Of a DNA stretch of 53,642 bases, positions 18,668 to 26,794 are shown piece by piece (position 1 is the stretch's first letter; each line of letters opens with the position of its first letter). The notes under the pieces were generated by a model. The model searched no databases. It worked only from the letters and a program-made list of their open reading frames with translations, and had not been told where the DNA came from. The DNA is from Terriglobales bacterium (GTDB taxonomy: Bacteria > Acidobacteriota > Terriglobia > Terriglobales > Acidobacteriaceae). Where the stretch lies: positions 1-53,642 of the forward strand of contig JAICWP010000027.1 of the NCBI GenBank assembly GCA_025934735.1, in the 5' to 3' direction. A program made the position numbers and the translations under genes.

Positions 18668-19366
18668 TTACCGCTTGACCAGTACTTCGCGCACATTGTC
18701 GCGGGCTAGGAAAAACTTGATGTTAGCGTAATCGCGGAAAAGATTCTCGATGTGCCGGTTATTGAACACTCGCTGCAGACGCAAGCCGTCTCTGTTGCCG
18801 TTGCGTCCTGCCCCGTTCAGCAGTTGCAATTCCAGGTTGTCGGTCCCGGCAATGTGGTAACGGTAAAACGGCGCGTCCGGTCCCGCATCCTTAGTATGAA
18901 AAAAAGCCAGCACCAAGCCGCCCGGCTTCAGCACCGACCACAAGCGCGCCACCACCGGCTTCACCAGCCCCTCGTCCATGTAGTCGGCCATGTCCCAGCA
19001 CAGCACGGCGTCGAACGTCTGCGCTCCGTAGTTGAGGTTGTCGCTGAGAAACTGCTTTTCGTCCACAACTTGTTTGCCGTCGGCGTCGGCAACACAATAC
19101 TGCTGCTCTTTGGAGGACAGCAGAACGTCTTCGCTGTAAACCTTGTAGCCCAATTCGGTGAAGTGCTGGATGTTGTCTGGAGAAGTGGCGCCGATATCGA
19201 GCACGCACAAGCCTTCCCGCCCCACCAGCGCCCGCGTCAGTTCTCCCAGGCCGCTGGAGCGGCGGGACGAGCGCGCCTGCACGCGGCCCGGTGGCGTGGA
19301 CGATTTTGGCTCGTTACTGGAGCCACCGCGAAAAAGTTTTCGAAGACTCTGCGCCACAGAACCCAT
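18668..19366 (-). CDS. Class I SAM-dependent methyltransferase, 232 aa
   Basis: After a Ser/Pro/Arg-rich N-terminal stretch of about 35 residues come motif I (LCVLDIGATSPDNIQHF), the strand-2 acidic region (YKVYSEDVLL), motif FDAVLCWDMADYMDEGLV and LWSVLKPGGLVLAFFHTKD, typical of SAM methyltransferases of the methyltransf_11/23 type. I chose ATG 19366 (MGSVAQSLRKLF); the frame can extend to a GTG at 19375. It lies 72 bp downstream of, and co-oriented with, the bactofilin gene, so the two are likely one transcription unit. The linkage suggests an envelope or cytoskeletal context, but the substrate is unknown. Confidence 0.85.
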   Translation of the reverse strand: MGSVAQSLRKLFRGGSSNEPKSSTPPGRVQARSSRRSSGLGELTRALVGREGLCVLDIGATSPDNIQHFTELGYKVYSEDVLLSSKEQQYCVADADGKQVVDEKQFLSDNLNYGAQTFDAVLCWDMADYMDEGLVKPVVARLWSVLKPGGLVLAFFHTKDAGPDAPFYRYHIAGTDNLELQLLNGAGRNGNRDGLRLQRVFNNRHIENLFRDYANIKFFLARDNVREVLVKR

Positions 19367-19438
19367 GGGAAACACTATCGCCGCGTACTGGTGCGATTGA
19401 GTCTTAGTGTATCGCGTTAAGCCGCGAGTGGGGAGTGG

Positions 19439-19999
19439 CTAAGATTTCTTTTGCTCCAACACTGGTGCCTTGCCCTGCGAAGCGCTGCCGCTCGCCGCTG
19501 CGGCTGAACTGGCCGCCGGGGCCGGCTCGTGCTTCATTTCCGGACGCGGTTGAATCGGCGCCGGGGCTGCCTTCTTCACGTCCACGCCGCCCTTGAAGTA
19601 CGCCCCATCCTCGATCACCACGCGCTGGGTCACGATGCTGCCCATCAGCACCGCCGTCTTCCTCAGTTCCACCCGTTCGCTGGCTTCGATGTCACCGTCC
19701 ACCTTGCCCTCGATGATCACCCCGCGGGCATGTATCCCGGCCCGCACCCGCCCGTTCGGACCCACCGTCAAGTTGCTTCCCGGCAGCTGGATGGTGCCTT
19801 CAAGCGTGCCATCCACATACAGATCTTCGCTGCCCGTCAACTCTCCTTTGATCACGACCGACCTGCCGAGGTGCGCCGGCCCTCCCACGGGAGCCGTCAC
19901 TCGAGGCGAGTCGGAACGACCCTGCGGCATTCCGCCAAAACCGCTCTGCGGCTTCACTGGCCCGCCCTCCGCCTCTTCATCTTCCTTCCGCTTCCACAT
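19439..19999 (-). CDS. Bactofilin (polymer-forming cytoskeletal protein), 186 aa
   Basis: Bactofilins form non-polar filaments on the inner face of the membrane that organise cell-wall enzymes. The central domain (about residues 45-135) shows the right-handed beta-helix pattern: GRSVVIKGELTGSEDLYVDG, LEGTIQLPGSNLTVGPNGRV, ARGVIIEGKVDGDIEASERV, AVLMGSIVTQRVVIEDGAYF, GGVD. It is flanked by disordered tails: a charged Gly-rich N-terminus and an Ala/Pro/Ser-rich C-terminus. A strong GGAGGGAC ribosome-binding site precedes ATG 19997-19999. It is the first gene of a probable two-gene unit with the methyltransferase. Confidence 0.95.
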   Translation of the reverse strand: MWKRKEDEEAEGGPVKPQSGFGGMPQGRSDSPRVTAPVGGPAHLGRSVVIKGELTGSEDLYVDGTLEGTIQLPGSNLTVGPNGRVRAGIHARGVIIEGKVDGDIEASERVELRKTAVLMGSIVTQRVVIEDGAYFKGGVDVKKAAPAPIQPRPEMKHEPAPAASSAAAASGSASQGKAPVLEQKKS

Positions 20000-20663
20000 G
20001 TAAGTCCCTCCAGCGCTTAAGTTTATGCCTGCCGCCCGGACTTGCCGGTCTGCACCTCTGCCCCGTTTCCTCTTTGAAGCTCAACCTTGAACCGTTGATT
20101 GAACCTGGATTTTAGCGCATTTACCGCCCATTTAAACGGTTACTTCGGAACTCCCCACCTCCCCTCACCATGGAGTACCCCGGCACTGGGTCCCGCCTGC
20201 TGGCACCCGCATGCTCAGCGGTTGCACCACGGGTTTCACTATCGGCGTCCCGCTGCCCGCGTCCTTGTGCGCCTCCGCTGCCCGGCAACTCGCGTTCGCT
20301 GCGGCACAGGCCAACAGCGGCTGCTTCCAGTTTCTTGAACGCCGCTGGTTTGGCACCTCCATTGCTACAGCATCTGTGTCGGCTCGTTCGGAAGCGCCAT
20401 GGAACGGGTAGAGGGCGGTTAGTAACCAGGGGAACAGCGTCCTCCTCACGTCACATGGCTTAAAAATCACTGGGACTGCCTTTTCGAACGAGCCGACAAT
20501 TTCCTTACCCGCGCTTTGTTTCTCCAGCCTGGTTGAACTTCCCTTTCGCTTGCTATCACTTGCAGCGCGCAGACACTCCGGGCAACAGGATTGGCATTCA
20601 GAGACTCTAATTGGGTAGAATTTTGGACAGCAGCACACGCCCCAGGCAGTCAGGACCGCAACG
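20000..20663. other. Long intergenic region between divergent genes
   Basis: No credible gene is seen in 664 bases. Open frames here are short or antisense and lack family resemblance. The region holds a nested inverted repeat (20377-20498) and, close to the next gene, a possible -10 box TAGAAT at 20612-20617. Both divergent promoters must lie here. Confidence 0.55.
20377..20498. repeat. Nested inverted repeat, possible structured RNA or MITE
   Basis: TGTCGGCTCGTTCG (20377-20390) is perfectly complemented by CGAACGAGCCGACA (20485-20498). Inside it GCCATG (20396-20401) pairs with CATGGC (20454-20459), and the centre contains a small GGTT-AGT-AACC hairpin (20417-20427). The total span is 122 bp. 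I see no target-site duplication. Confidence 0.65.
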
Positions 20664-21575
20664 ATGATCCGCAGAAGTGCGCCAGTTTGGGCTACGGCAG
20701 CGGTCGTAGCTATCGCCGTGGCGGCGATTTTTGCGCAACAGGCTCCGTCCTCTCCCAACGGCGCTCCGCCGGCCGTCCAGCAGCCCGCAATCAATCCTCA
20801 CGAACTGGTACGGCGAGCGGTCGCCAATGAGGTCAAGTCCAATGACGACGACGTCAGCCTGATGTTCCGTGTGCGCCGCCAGACTCCCAAAGGCGTGCAG
20901 ACCCGGCAATACGTCGAAACCGCCCAAGGGACCGCCGGCATGCTGGTGGCCATGAACGACCAGCCTCTGACCTCGGCTCAGCGCCAGCAGGAGATCGCCC
21001 GCCTGGAGCAACTGCAGCGCAATCCCGCCGAGCTGCGCAGAAAACAGAAACAGCAGAAGGAAGACTCCGACCGTGTCACCCGCATGGTGCAGACCCTGCC
21101 CGATGCTTTCCGTTACCAGTATGAAGGCACTCAGGAAGTGAACGGCTTGCAACTCGTGCGGCTCAGGTTCACGCCCAACCCTTATTTCGATCCGCCCTCC
21201 CGGGAGCAACAGGTGTTTACCGGCATGGAGGGATTCCTGCTCATCGAACCCCATCGTGCGCGTATCGCGCGGATTGATGGCACCCTCTTCAAGGATGTGG
21301 GCTTCGGCTGGGGCATCCTAGGCCACCTCGATCGTGGCGGCCGTTTTGTGGTGGTGCAAGGCCCCGTGGCCAACGGCTACTGGAGCACCACCCACATGCA
21401 GCTCAGTTTTACCGGCAAAGCTCTTTTCTTTAAGACCATCAATATTCAGGAGACGGAAGATTCCAGCGACTTCCGTCGCGTCCCCGGCCACTTGACCTTC
21501 GCCCAGGGTGTTGAGTTCTTGAAGAACGGTCGCGACGGCGTGCTGGCCGAAAACGAAACCGCGGGGCGGAAGTAG
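20664..21575 (+). CDS. Secreted conserved protein of unknown function, 303 aa
   Basis: An N-terminal signal sequence (RSAPVWATAAVVAIAVAAIF, AQQ) is followed by a Pro-rich linker. A mature domain then contains INPHELVRRAVANEVKSNDD, a Gln/Arg-rich predicted helix (QRQQEIARLEQLQRNPAELR), and a beta-rich second half (LRFTPNPYFDPPSREQQVF, FLLIEPHRARIARIDGTLF, FGWGILGHLDRGGRFVVVQG). The beta half resembles the LolA/MucB-like half-barrel used by periplasmic lipoprotein-binding proteins. I do not recognise a named family; outer-membrane-lipoprotein-sorting-like is the best guess from the pattern. It stands alone between a long intergenic region and padR. Confidence 0.75.
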   Translation: MIRRSAPVWATAAVVAIAVAAIFAQQAPSSPNGAPPAVQQPAINPHELVRRAVANEVKSNDDDVSLMFRVRRQTPKGVQTRQYVETAQGTAGMLVAMNDQPLTSAQRQQEIARLEQLQRNPAELRRKQKQQKEDSDRVTRMVQTLPDAFRYQYEGTQEVNGLQLVRLRFTPNPYFDPPSREQQVFTGMEGFLLIEPHRARIARIDGTLFKDVGFGWGILGHLDRGGRFVVVQGPVANGYWSTTHMQLSFTGKALFFKTINIQETEDSSDFRRVPGHLTFAQGVEFLKNGRDGVLAENETAGRK

Positions 21576-21587
21576 TACCCAACCGAC

Positions 21588-21630
21588 TGTCACTCTGAGC
21601 GGGGGCCGAATGCCCGAACTGAAGCACCCG
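21588..21630. repeat. Diverged copy of the TGTCAT/GAGCG repeat
   Basis: TGTCACTCTGAGCGGGGGCC followed by CCCGAACTGAAGCACCCG resembles the repeat at 14526 and 31130 in the same orientation, with several substitutions. Confidence 0.5.
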
Positions 21631-21711
21631 CGCAACTACCTGGCCCCGCCGTGCTGCCCCAGAGACATTTCAGAAAAGAAACTGCTAGGCATGGAATTTT
21701 CTACTCCCCCC

Positions 21712-21741
21712 TTGACGTTCTATCCATAGATAGCCTATACG
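21712..21741 (+). promoter_or_regulatory. padR promoter with PadR-type operator, apparently leaderless
   Basis: -35 TTGACG (21712-21717), 18-bp spacer and -10 TATACG (21736-21741). The spacer holds a partial dyad (TATCCATAGATA), similar to PadR operators placed between the promoter boxes. The start codon at 21748 lies only six bases past the -10, about where transcription should begin, so the mRNA is probably leaderless and no Shine-Dalgarno sequence exists. Confidence 0.6.
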
Positions 21742-21747
21742 TAAGTA

Positions 21748-22077
21748 ATGGCGAAGAAGCCTGAACTCCTTCCCGGCACCCTCGACATGCTGATCCTGAA
21801 GACTCTCACCCGGGCGCCGCTGCACGGTTACGGCATCGCCCAGTCCATCAAAGCGCTTTCGCGGGATGTCCTGACCGTGGAAGAAGGTTCTCTTTATCCC
21901 GCCCTGCAACGGCTAGCTCTCAAGGGCTGGGTGAAGGCTGAATGGAAAACCACCGAGACCAATCGCCGGGCACGCTATTACACGCTCACCGCCGCCGGGC
22001 GCAAACAGCTCGGGGTTGAGCTGTCGGAATTTGAGCAGATGATTCTTGCCATCACCCGCGTGCTGCAGAACGCATAA
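21748..22077 (+). CDS. PadR-family transcriptional regulator, 109 aa
   Basis: Winged-helix repressor of the short PadR type: LLPGTLDMLILKTLTRAPLH and GYGIAQSIKAL form the HTH, followed by VLTVEEGSLYPALQRLALKG, WVKAEWKTTETNRRARYYTL and TAAGRKQL (wing), with a short C-terminal helix for dimerisation. It is 10 bp upstream of an ADOP permease gene on the same strand. PadR-ADOP pairs are a recurring acidobacterial arrangement in which the regulator probably controls its own operon. The effector is unknown. The start is set by the promoter spacing and matches family N-termini. Confidence 0.95.
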   Translation: MAKKPELLPGTLDMLILKTLTRAPLHGYGIAQSIKALSRDVLTVEEGSLYPALQRLALKGWVKAEWKTTETNRRARYYTLTAAGRKQLGVELSEFEQMILAITRVLQNA

Positions 22078-22086
22078 GAGGCACTT

Positions 22087-24744
22087 ATGAACGCGATGTT
22101 GTATTTCCTCAGAAAGCTGGGCCTCCTGTTCCGCCGCAAACAGTTCCACGATGAGCTGGCGGAGGAGATGTCCTTCCATCGCGAGCAATTGCAGCAGGAG
22201 TTCCAGGCTGGGGGCATGCCGCCGCAAGAAGCACGTTTCGCGGCCGCCCGGCAGATCGGCAACGTTGCCCGGCTAAAAGAGGAAACCCTCGATACGGTCG
22301 GCTTCAGATTCGAAACCTTCCTGCAGGATTTTCGTTATGCCTCGCGTCAGCTGCGCAAGAACCGTGCCTTTGCCGCCCCCGCTATTTTGATTCTAGCCCT
22401 CGGCATCGGCGCCACCGCCGCCATCTTCAGCGTCGTAAATCCCATCCTCTTCGAACCACTGCCCTACCCGCATCCCAGCCGCCTCACCATGCTGTGGGAG
22501 AAGCGCTCCGACGGCAGCTCCATGTACGTCACCTTCGGCACCTACCGCGGTCTAGCGGAGCGCACACATCTTTTTGAGGCGCTCGCCGTCATGAAACCGT
22601 GGCAGCCCACTGTCACCGGCCCGGCCGAGCCGGAACGGCTTGAAGGACAGCGCGTGAGCGCCGCCTATTTCCACGCCCTCGGCGTACTGCCCGTCATCGG
22701 CCGCGACTTCCAGCCCGCTGATGACCAATTCCATGGACCCAATGTCGCGATCCTCAGCCATCGCCTGTGGCGCCGCCGTTTCGGCGCTGATCCCGGCATT
22801 GTCGGACGCCAGATCCGGCTCGACGATAACACCTTCACCGTCATCGGCATTATGCCGCCCGGGTTTGAGAATGTTCTTGCCCCAGAGGCCGAGCTTTGGG
22901 CCCCCTTACAGTACGACCCATCTCTTCCCTTCGACGGGCGGGAGTGGGGCCACCACTTGCGAATGGTGGGGCGGCTGCGGCCCGGCGTCAGCCTCACCCA
23001 GGCGCGCAGCCAATTGGATGTAATCATGCCGATCCTGACGCGCATCTATGCCCGGGGCTACACCAGTTCCGGTTGGCCCGCGGTTGGATTCCTGGTGAAC
23101 TCCTTGCAAGCCGATCTCACCGCCGACGTCAGGCCGGCACTTCTTGCGGTGTTGGGCGCGGTTCTCCTGGTGCTGCTGATTGCCTGCGTCAACGTGGCCA
23201 ACCTGCTGCTTGCGCGTAACGCCCAACGCCGCGGCGAGTTCGCCATGCGTGCCGCCCTGGGCGCCGAACAGCCCCGCCTCGTCCGGCAGTTGCTCACCGA
23301 GAGCCTCCTGCTCGCTCTTCTCGGAGGCGCGCTGGGAATGGTAGTAGCCGAATTTGGAGTTCGCGCACTGCTCGCCCTCAGTCCGCCGGGCCTCCCGCGC
23401 CTCAGCGCGATCCGCCTCGATCCCGTCGTCTTTGCCTTCGGTTTGGGAATGACTACGCTGGTGGGAGTGGTGGTTGGGCTGTTCCCCGCTCTGCACGCTT
23501 CCCGCGTTGACCTGCACACCGGAATCCAGCAGAGCTCGCAGCGCTCTACCGGCGGGCAGCAATGGACACGCCGCGCGCTCGTGATCGCCGAGGTTGCCCT
23601 CGCCCTCATCCTGCTGATCAGCGCTGGTCTGCTTCTGCGCAGCTTACAGCGCATCTTCGCCGTGACGCCCGGATTCGATGCCGCCCACCTGCTCACCATG
23701 CAGGTGCAGGAGTCTGGGCACCGCTTCGACTCCGACCAGGCCCGCTACAACTTCTTTGACCAGGCCTTGCAAGCCGTGCGCCAGGTGCCCGGTGTCATCT
23801 CGGCGGGATTCACCTCCCAGTTGCCCTTGAGCGGCGACTACGACATTTACGGAGTTGAGCTGGAAAAAGAAAATAATCCGGAGGGTCACGGTGCCTTTCG
23901 CTATGCCGTTACTCCCGGCTATCTCGAAGCCATGCGCATCCCGCTGCGACGCGGACGTCTGCTCAATGATCGTGATAGAAACGGCGTGTCCGGCGCGGTG
24001 CTGATTAGCGAGTCATTCGCCAAGCACGTGTTTCCCGGGCAGGACCCCATCGGCCAGCAGGTTCGCGCCGGGCCGGACCGGGGACAGGCTGCCCGCAGCT
24101 GGAGCACCATTGTCGGCGTTGTCGGCGACGTGAAGCAGGCGTCCCTTGAGCTCGGCGATGCCGATGCTTTCTACATTCCAAACAAGCAATGGGCTTGGGC
24201 GGACAATACGCTTTCGCTGGTGGTTCGAACCCGCGGCGATGCTGCCGCACTCGCGCCCGCTGTCCGCAACGCCATCTGGTCCGTGGACAAGGACCAGCCG
24301 GTAGTCCGTGTTGCCACCATGGAACGCCTTTTGGCTGCCTCCGAGGCGCAGCGGCGCTTCGCGCTCATCATCTTCGAGGCCTTTGCCCTGGTCGGGCTGG
24401 CGCTGGCGGTTACGGGAGTCTATGGCGTTCTCGCCGGCAGCGTGGCCGAGCGCACCCGTGAATTTGGCGTGCGCGTCGCCCTCGGAGCTACCCGTGCTGA
24501 CCTTCTCGCGCTGGTAGTTCGCCAGGGCATGGTCCTGGCCGCGATCGGACTGGTCACTGGTCTGGTTGGCGCGGTTGCCGCCACTCGCGTTTTGGGCACC
24601 CTTCTGTTTGGGATTTCACCGCTTGACGCCGTCACCTACACGGGAGTCAGCGCGGGCTTGGCCGCCATCTGCCTGATCGCCTGCTGGGTGCCGGCGTGGC
24701 GCGCTGCCGGCGTGGACCCGTCCATCACTCTGCGCGCGCAATGA
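22087..24744 (+). CDS. ADOP-family (MacB/FtsX-like) ABC transporter permease, 885 aa
   Basis: Same duplicated layout as the protein at 9519, plus the N-terminal cytoplasmic ADOP segment: LGLLFRRKQFHDELAEEMSF with AARQIGNVARLKEETLD. Then come transmembrane helix 1 (APAILILALGIGATAAIFSV), a MacB periplasmic domain, an FtsX bundle (VLLVLLIACVNVANLLLARN, RRGEFAMRAALGAEQPRLVR) and a second MacB-FtsX half (REFGVRVALGATRADLLALV) ending VPAWRAAGVDPSITLRAQ. Inner-membrane location. No ATPase gene accompanies it. It is in an operon with padR (10-bp gap), indicating effector-responsive expression. Transport substrate, or a mechanotransmission role, unknown. Confidence 0.95.
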   Translation: MNAMLYFLRKLGLLFRRKQFHDELAEEMSFHREQLQQEFQAGGMPPQEARFAAARQIGNVARLKEETLDTVGFRFETFLQDFRYASRQLRKNRAFAAPAILILALGIGATAAIFSVVNPILFEPLPYPHPSRLTMLWEKRSDGSSMYVTFGTYRGLAERTHLFEALAVMKPWQPTVTGPAEPERLEGQRVSAAYFHALGVLPVIGRDFQPADDQFHGPNVAILSHRLWRRRFGADPGIVGRQIRLDDNTFTVIGIMPPGFENVLAPEAELWAPLQYDPSLPFDGREWGHHLRMVGRLRPGVSLTQARSQLDVIMPILTRIYARGYTSSGWPAVGFLVNSLQADLTADVRPALLAVLGAVLLVLLIACVNVANLLLARNAQRRGEFAMRAALGAEQPRLVRQLLTESLLLALLGGALGMVVAEFGVRALLALSPPGLPRLSAIRLDPVVFAFGLGMTTLVGVVVGLFPALHASRVDLHTGIQQSSQRSTGGQQWTRRALVIAEVALALILLISAGLLLRSLQRIFAVTPGFDAAHLLTMQVQESGHRFDSDQARYNFFDQALQAVRQVPGVISAGFTSQLPLSGDYDIYGVELEKENNPEGHGAFRYAVTPGYLEAMRIPLRRGRLLNDRDRNGVSGAVLISESFAKHVFPGQDPIGQQVRAGPDRGQAARSWSTIVGVVGDVKQASLELGDADAFYIPNKQWAWADNTLSLVVRTRGDAAALAPAVRNAIWSVDKDQPVVRVATMERLLAASEAQRRFALIIFEAFALVGLALAVTGVYGVLAGSVAERTREFGVRVALGATRADLLALVVRQGMVLAAIGLVTGLVGAVAATRVLGTLLFGISPLDAVTYTGVSAGLAAICLIACWVPAWRAAGVDPSITLRAQ

Positions 24745-24817
24745 CCGCGGCGAAGCCCGGCTCGTGAGCTTGGAAATGTCCGGCTCTGATGGAATGGGCG
24801 ACTCTGAGCACTGGATA

Positions 24818-25930
24818 CTAGCCATTTCGAACGGTTTCTTTCCTCACCGTCAATTTTTCAATCAGATCCTCGCGCACCCGATATCCCGTGCCCGGCTCAT
24901 CAGATACCTTGATTGTTCCCTTGGCTGAAACCGTCACCTCGGGTTCGATGATGTCCTCTTTCCAATAACGTTTGGAAGCGGAAACATCTCCCGGCAAGCT
25001 GAAATTATTCAACGTGGAGAGCGCTATATTCTGCGCCCGCCCTACGCCCGACTCCAGCATCCCGCCGCACCACACCGGAATCTGGTGCAGTTGGCAAATG
25101 TCATGCACCCGCAGCGCTTCGCTGAAGCCCCCGACCCGTCCTACCTTGATGTTTACGATGCCGCAAGCATGTAGCTCCGCCGCCATTTCCGCGTCACGCG
25201 CGTTGCGAATGGATTCATCCAGGCAAATGCGCGTCTTCAACTCGCGCTGCACCCGCGCGTGCAGGTAGATGTCATCATTGAACAGCGGCTGCTCGATCAT
25301 CAGCAGCTTGAACTGATCGAAGTGCTTCAGGTGCGCTACATCGTCCAGGGTGTAGGCGGAATTGGCGTCGCAGCTCAGCAGAATATCCGGCCACTTCTGG
25401 CGGATCCGCTCCAGCACCTTCACGTCCCACCCCGGCTTCACCTTCACCTTAATACGCTGATACCCAGCCGCCAGTTCGGTCGCGATCTTCTCGAGCAACT
25501 GCTCCACCGTGTCCTGAATTCCGATAGAAACCCCGCAGGCAATCTCCCGCCGCGTGCCGCCCAGCAGTTTCCACAGCGGCTGGCCGGTTTCCCGTGCCTC
25601 CGCATCCCAGAGGGCGTTTTCAATCGCCGCCTTGGCCATGCGGTGCCCGCGAACCCGCGCGAACAGCGGCACGCACTCTCGCCCCGCCTCCAGCTTGCGG
25701 CCCATCACCGCCGGCGCCAGATAGTCCTTCAGCGCCAGCCACGCGCCGTCAATCCATTCGTCGCTGTAAAACGGGTCTTCTCCGGCCACGCACTCGCCCC
25801 AAGCATTTAGCCCCTGGCAATGGACGGTGACCAGCAGAATGCGGCGCTCATACGTGCGCCCGAAGCTGGTCTCGAAAAAATGGACCAGCGGCATGCGAAT
25901 TTCCCGCAACGTGATGGCTTCAATCTTCAT
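24818..25930 (-). CDS. menC: o-Succinylbenzoate synthase / N-acylamino-acid racemase family, 370 aa
   Basis: Enolase-superfamily enzyme of the MenC/NAAAR group. Catalytic pieces are complete: Lys163 in the KxK motif (RIKVKVKPGW), metal ligands Asp188 (SCDANSAY), Glu213 (MIEQPL) and Asp238 (CLDESI), and second base Lys262 (VNIKVGRVGGF). The capping domain is N-terminal (MPLVHFFETSFGRTYERRIL). In menaquinone synthesis MenC dehydrates SHCHC to o-succinylbenzoate, but members of this group are often promiscuous racemases. No other men gene is in the window, so the physiological reaction is open. The next gene downstream in its direction is the convergent ADOP gene; GNAT and mazG genes precede it on the same strand. 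Confidence 0.88.
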   Translation of the reverse strand: MKIEAITLREIRMPLVHFFETSFGRTYERRILLVTVHCQGLNAWGECVAGEDPFYSDEWIDGAWLALKDYLAPAVMGRKLEAGRECVPLFARVRGHRMAKAAIENALWDAEARETGQPLWKLLGGTRREIACGVSIGIQDTVEQLLEKIATELAAGYQRIKVKVKPGWDVKVLERIRQKWPDILLSCDANSAYTLDDVAHLKHFDQFKLLMIEQPLFNDDIYLHARVQRELKTRICLDESIRNARDAEMAAELHACGIVNIKVGRVGGFSEALRVHDICQLHQIPVWCGGMLESGVGRAQNIALSTLNNFSLPGDVSASKRYWKEDIIEPEVTVSAKGTIKVSDEPGTGYRVREDLIEKLTVRKETVRNG

Positions 25931-25972
25931 TTTTTCGGAAGCGCATGAAATATCTTTCGGAAGGGCAGGCCT

Positions 25973-26794
25973 TCAGCCGTGCCGCTCCCCGCTTTCTCCA
26001 TAGCCCAACTTCTCTTCCCACCGTCCCAGCAGAAACGTTCCGTTGCCCTCGGCATCGCGCTCGTAACCCAGCACCGCCAAGCCTTCGCCGAATGCCTTCA
26101 GGAACTGTTCCCGGTTCTGCGCCTGCACTTCGGCCGCTCGTGCGCGCGTCGCCTCCGCCGCCTTCCATTCGTAAATCTGCGCCGGCACGGAAATGCGCCG
26201 CACCGCCTCAAACTCTGGCTTCTGACCGGTACGCAGAAAACTCTCCACCCGCTTCGACTTCAGCCACCACTCCGCCACCAGGCGGTCGGTGGGCAAAAAT
26301 CCCTGCAGCGGCGAGGAAGTGATCCCGTACTGGTTCAGGTTGTAGCGCCGGGTGATCGCCGCCAGCCGCTCGATATTGAGGTAGGCGTTCTTAATTTCCA
26401 GCGGGTCGAAGGTCCACTCGATCAGTTCGTAGCCCCGCGCCAGCGCATCGTCCCTCTGGAACAGCTTGATCTTTCGCCCCAGCCCGCTGTTGCGATGCCT
26501 CTCCCGCACCGCCAGCATGTGCGAGTGCAGATAAGGATGCCCTGCCCGCGCCCCCGGCACTGCGAGCGCGAAGCCCACCAGTTCCTGGCCCGCAAAGGCG
26601 CCAATCACCTGCCCGCCAACTTTGGCTGCCACCACAAACATGCGCAGCGGCACCAGTTCGGCGTCGGTGAAGCCCCACACCTGCTTCTGCATCTCCAGGC
26701 AGGCGCGGAATTCCTCCAGCCCGTGGCAGTTGCGGATCTCCACCGCCGGCGCGCTCACCCTTGCCCGTTCTCTTGCTGTTTCGCTTGTTGCCAT
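25973..26794 (-). CDS. GNAT-superfamily acetyltransferase-like protein (COG3375 type), 273 aa
   Basis: The GNAT core is visible as QKQVWGFTDAELVPLRMFVV, VIGAFAGQELVGFALAVPGA, a strand HSHMLAVRERHRNSGLGRKI (acetyl-CoA P-loop like R-x-x-G-x-G) and YELIEWTFDPLEIKNAYLNI. The latter is characteristic of the predicted COG3375 family, often near menC-like racemases. Soluble, no signal peptide. The start is ambiguous. ATG 26794 overlaps the mazG 3' end by 40 bp. GTG 26758 would give a GTGA overlap with the mazG stop and begin right at VSAPAVEIRNC, closer to family N-termini. Either way it is translationally coupled to mazG. The acceptor substrate is unknown. Confidence 0.82.
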   Translation of the reverse strand: MATSETARERARVSAPAVEIRNCHGLEEFRACLEMQKQVWGFTDAELVPLRMFVVAAKVGGQVIGAFAGQELVGFALAVPGARAGHPYLHSHMLAVRERHRNSGLGRKIKLFQRDDALARGYELIEWTFDPLEIKNAYLNIERLAAITRRYNLNQYGITSSPLQGFLPTDRLVAEWWLKSKRVESFLRTGQKPEFEAVRRISVPAQIYEWKAAEATRARAAEVQAQNREQFLKAFGEGLAVLGYERDAEGNGTFLLGRWEEKLGYGESGERHG

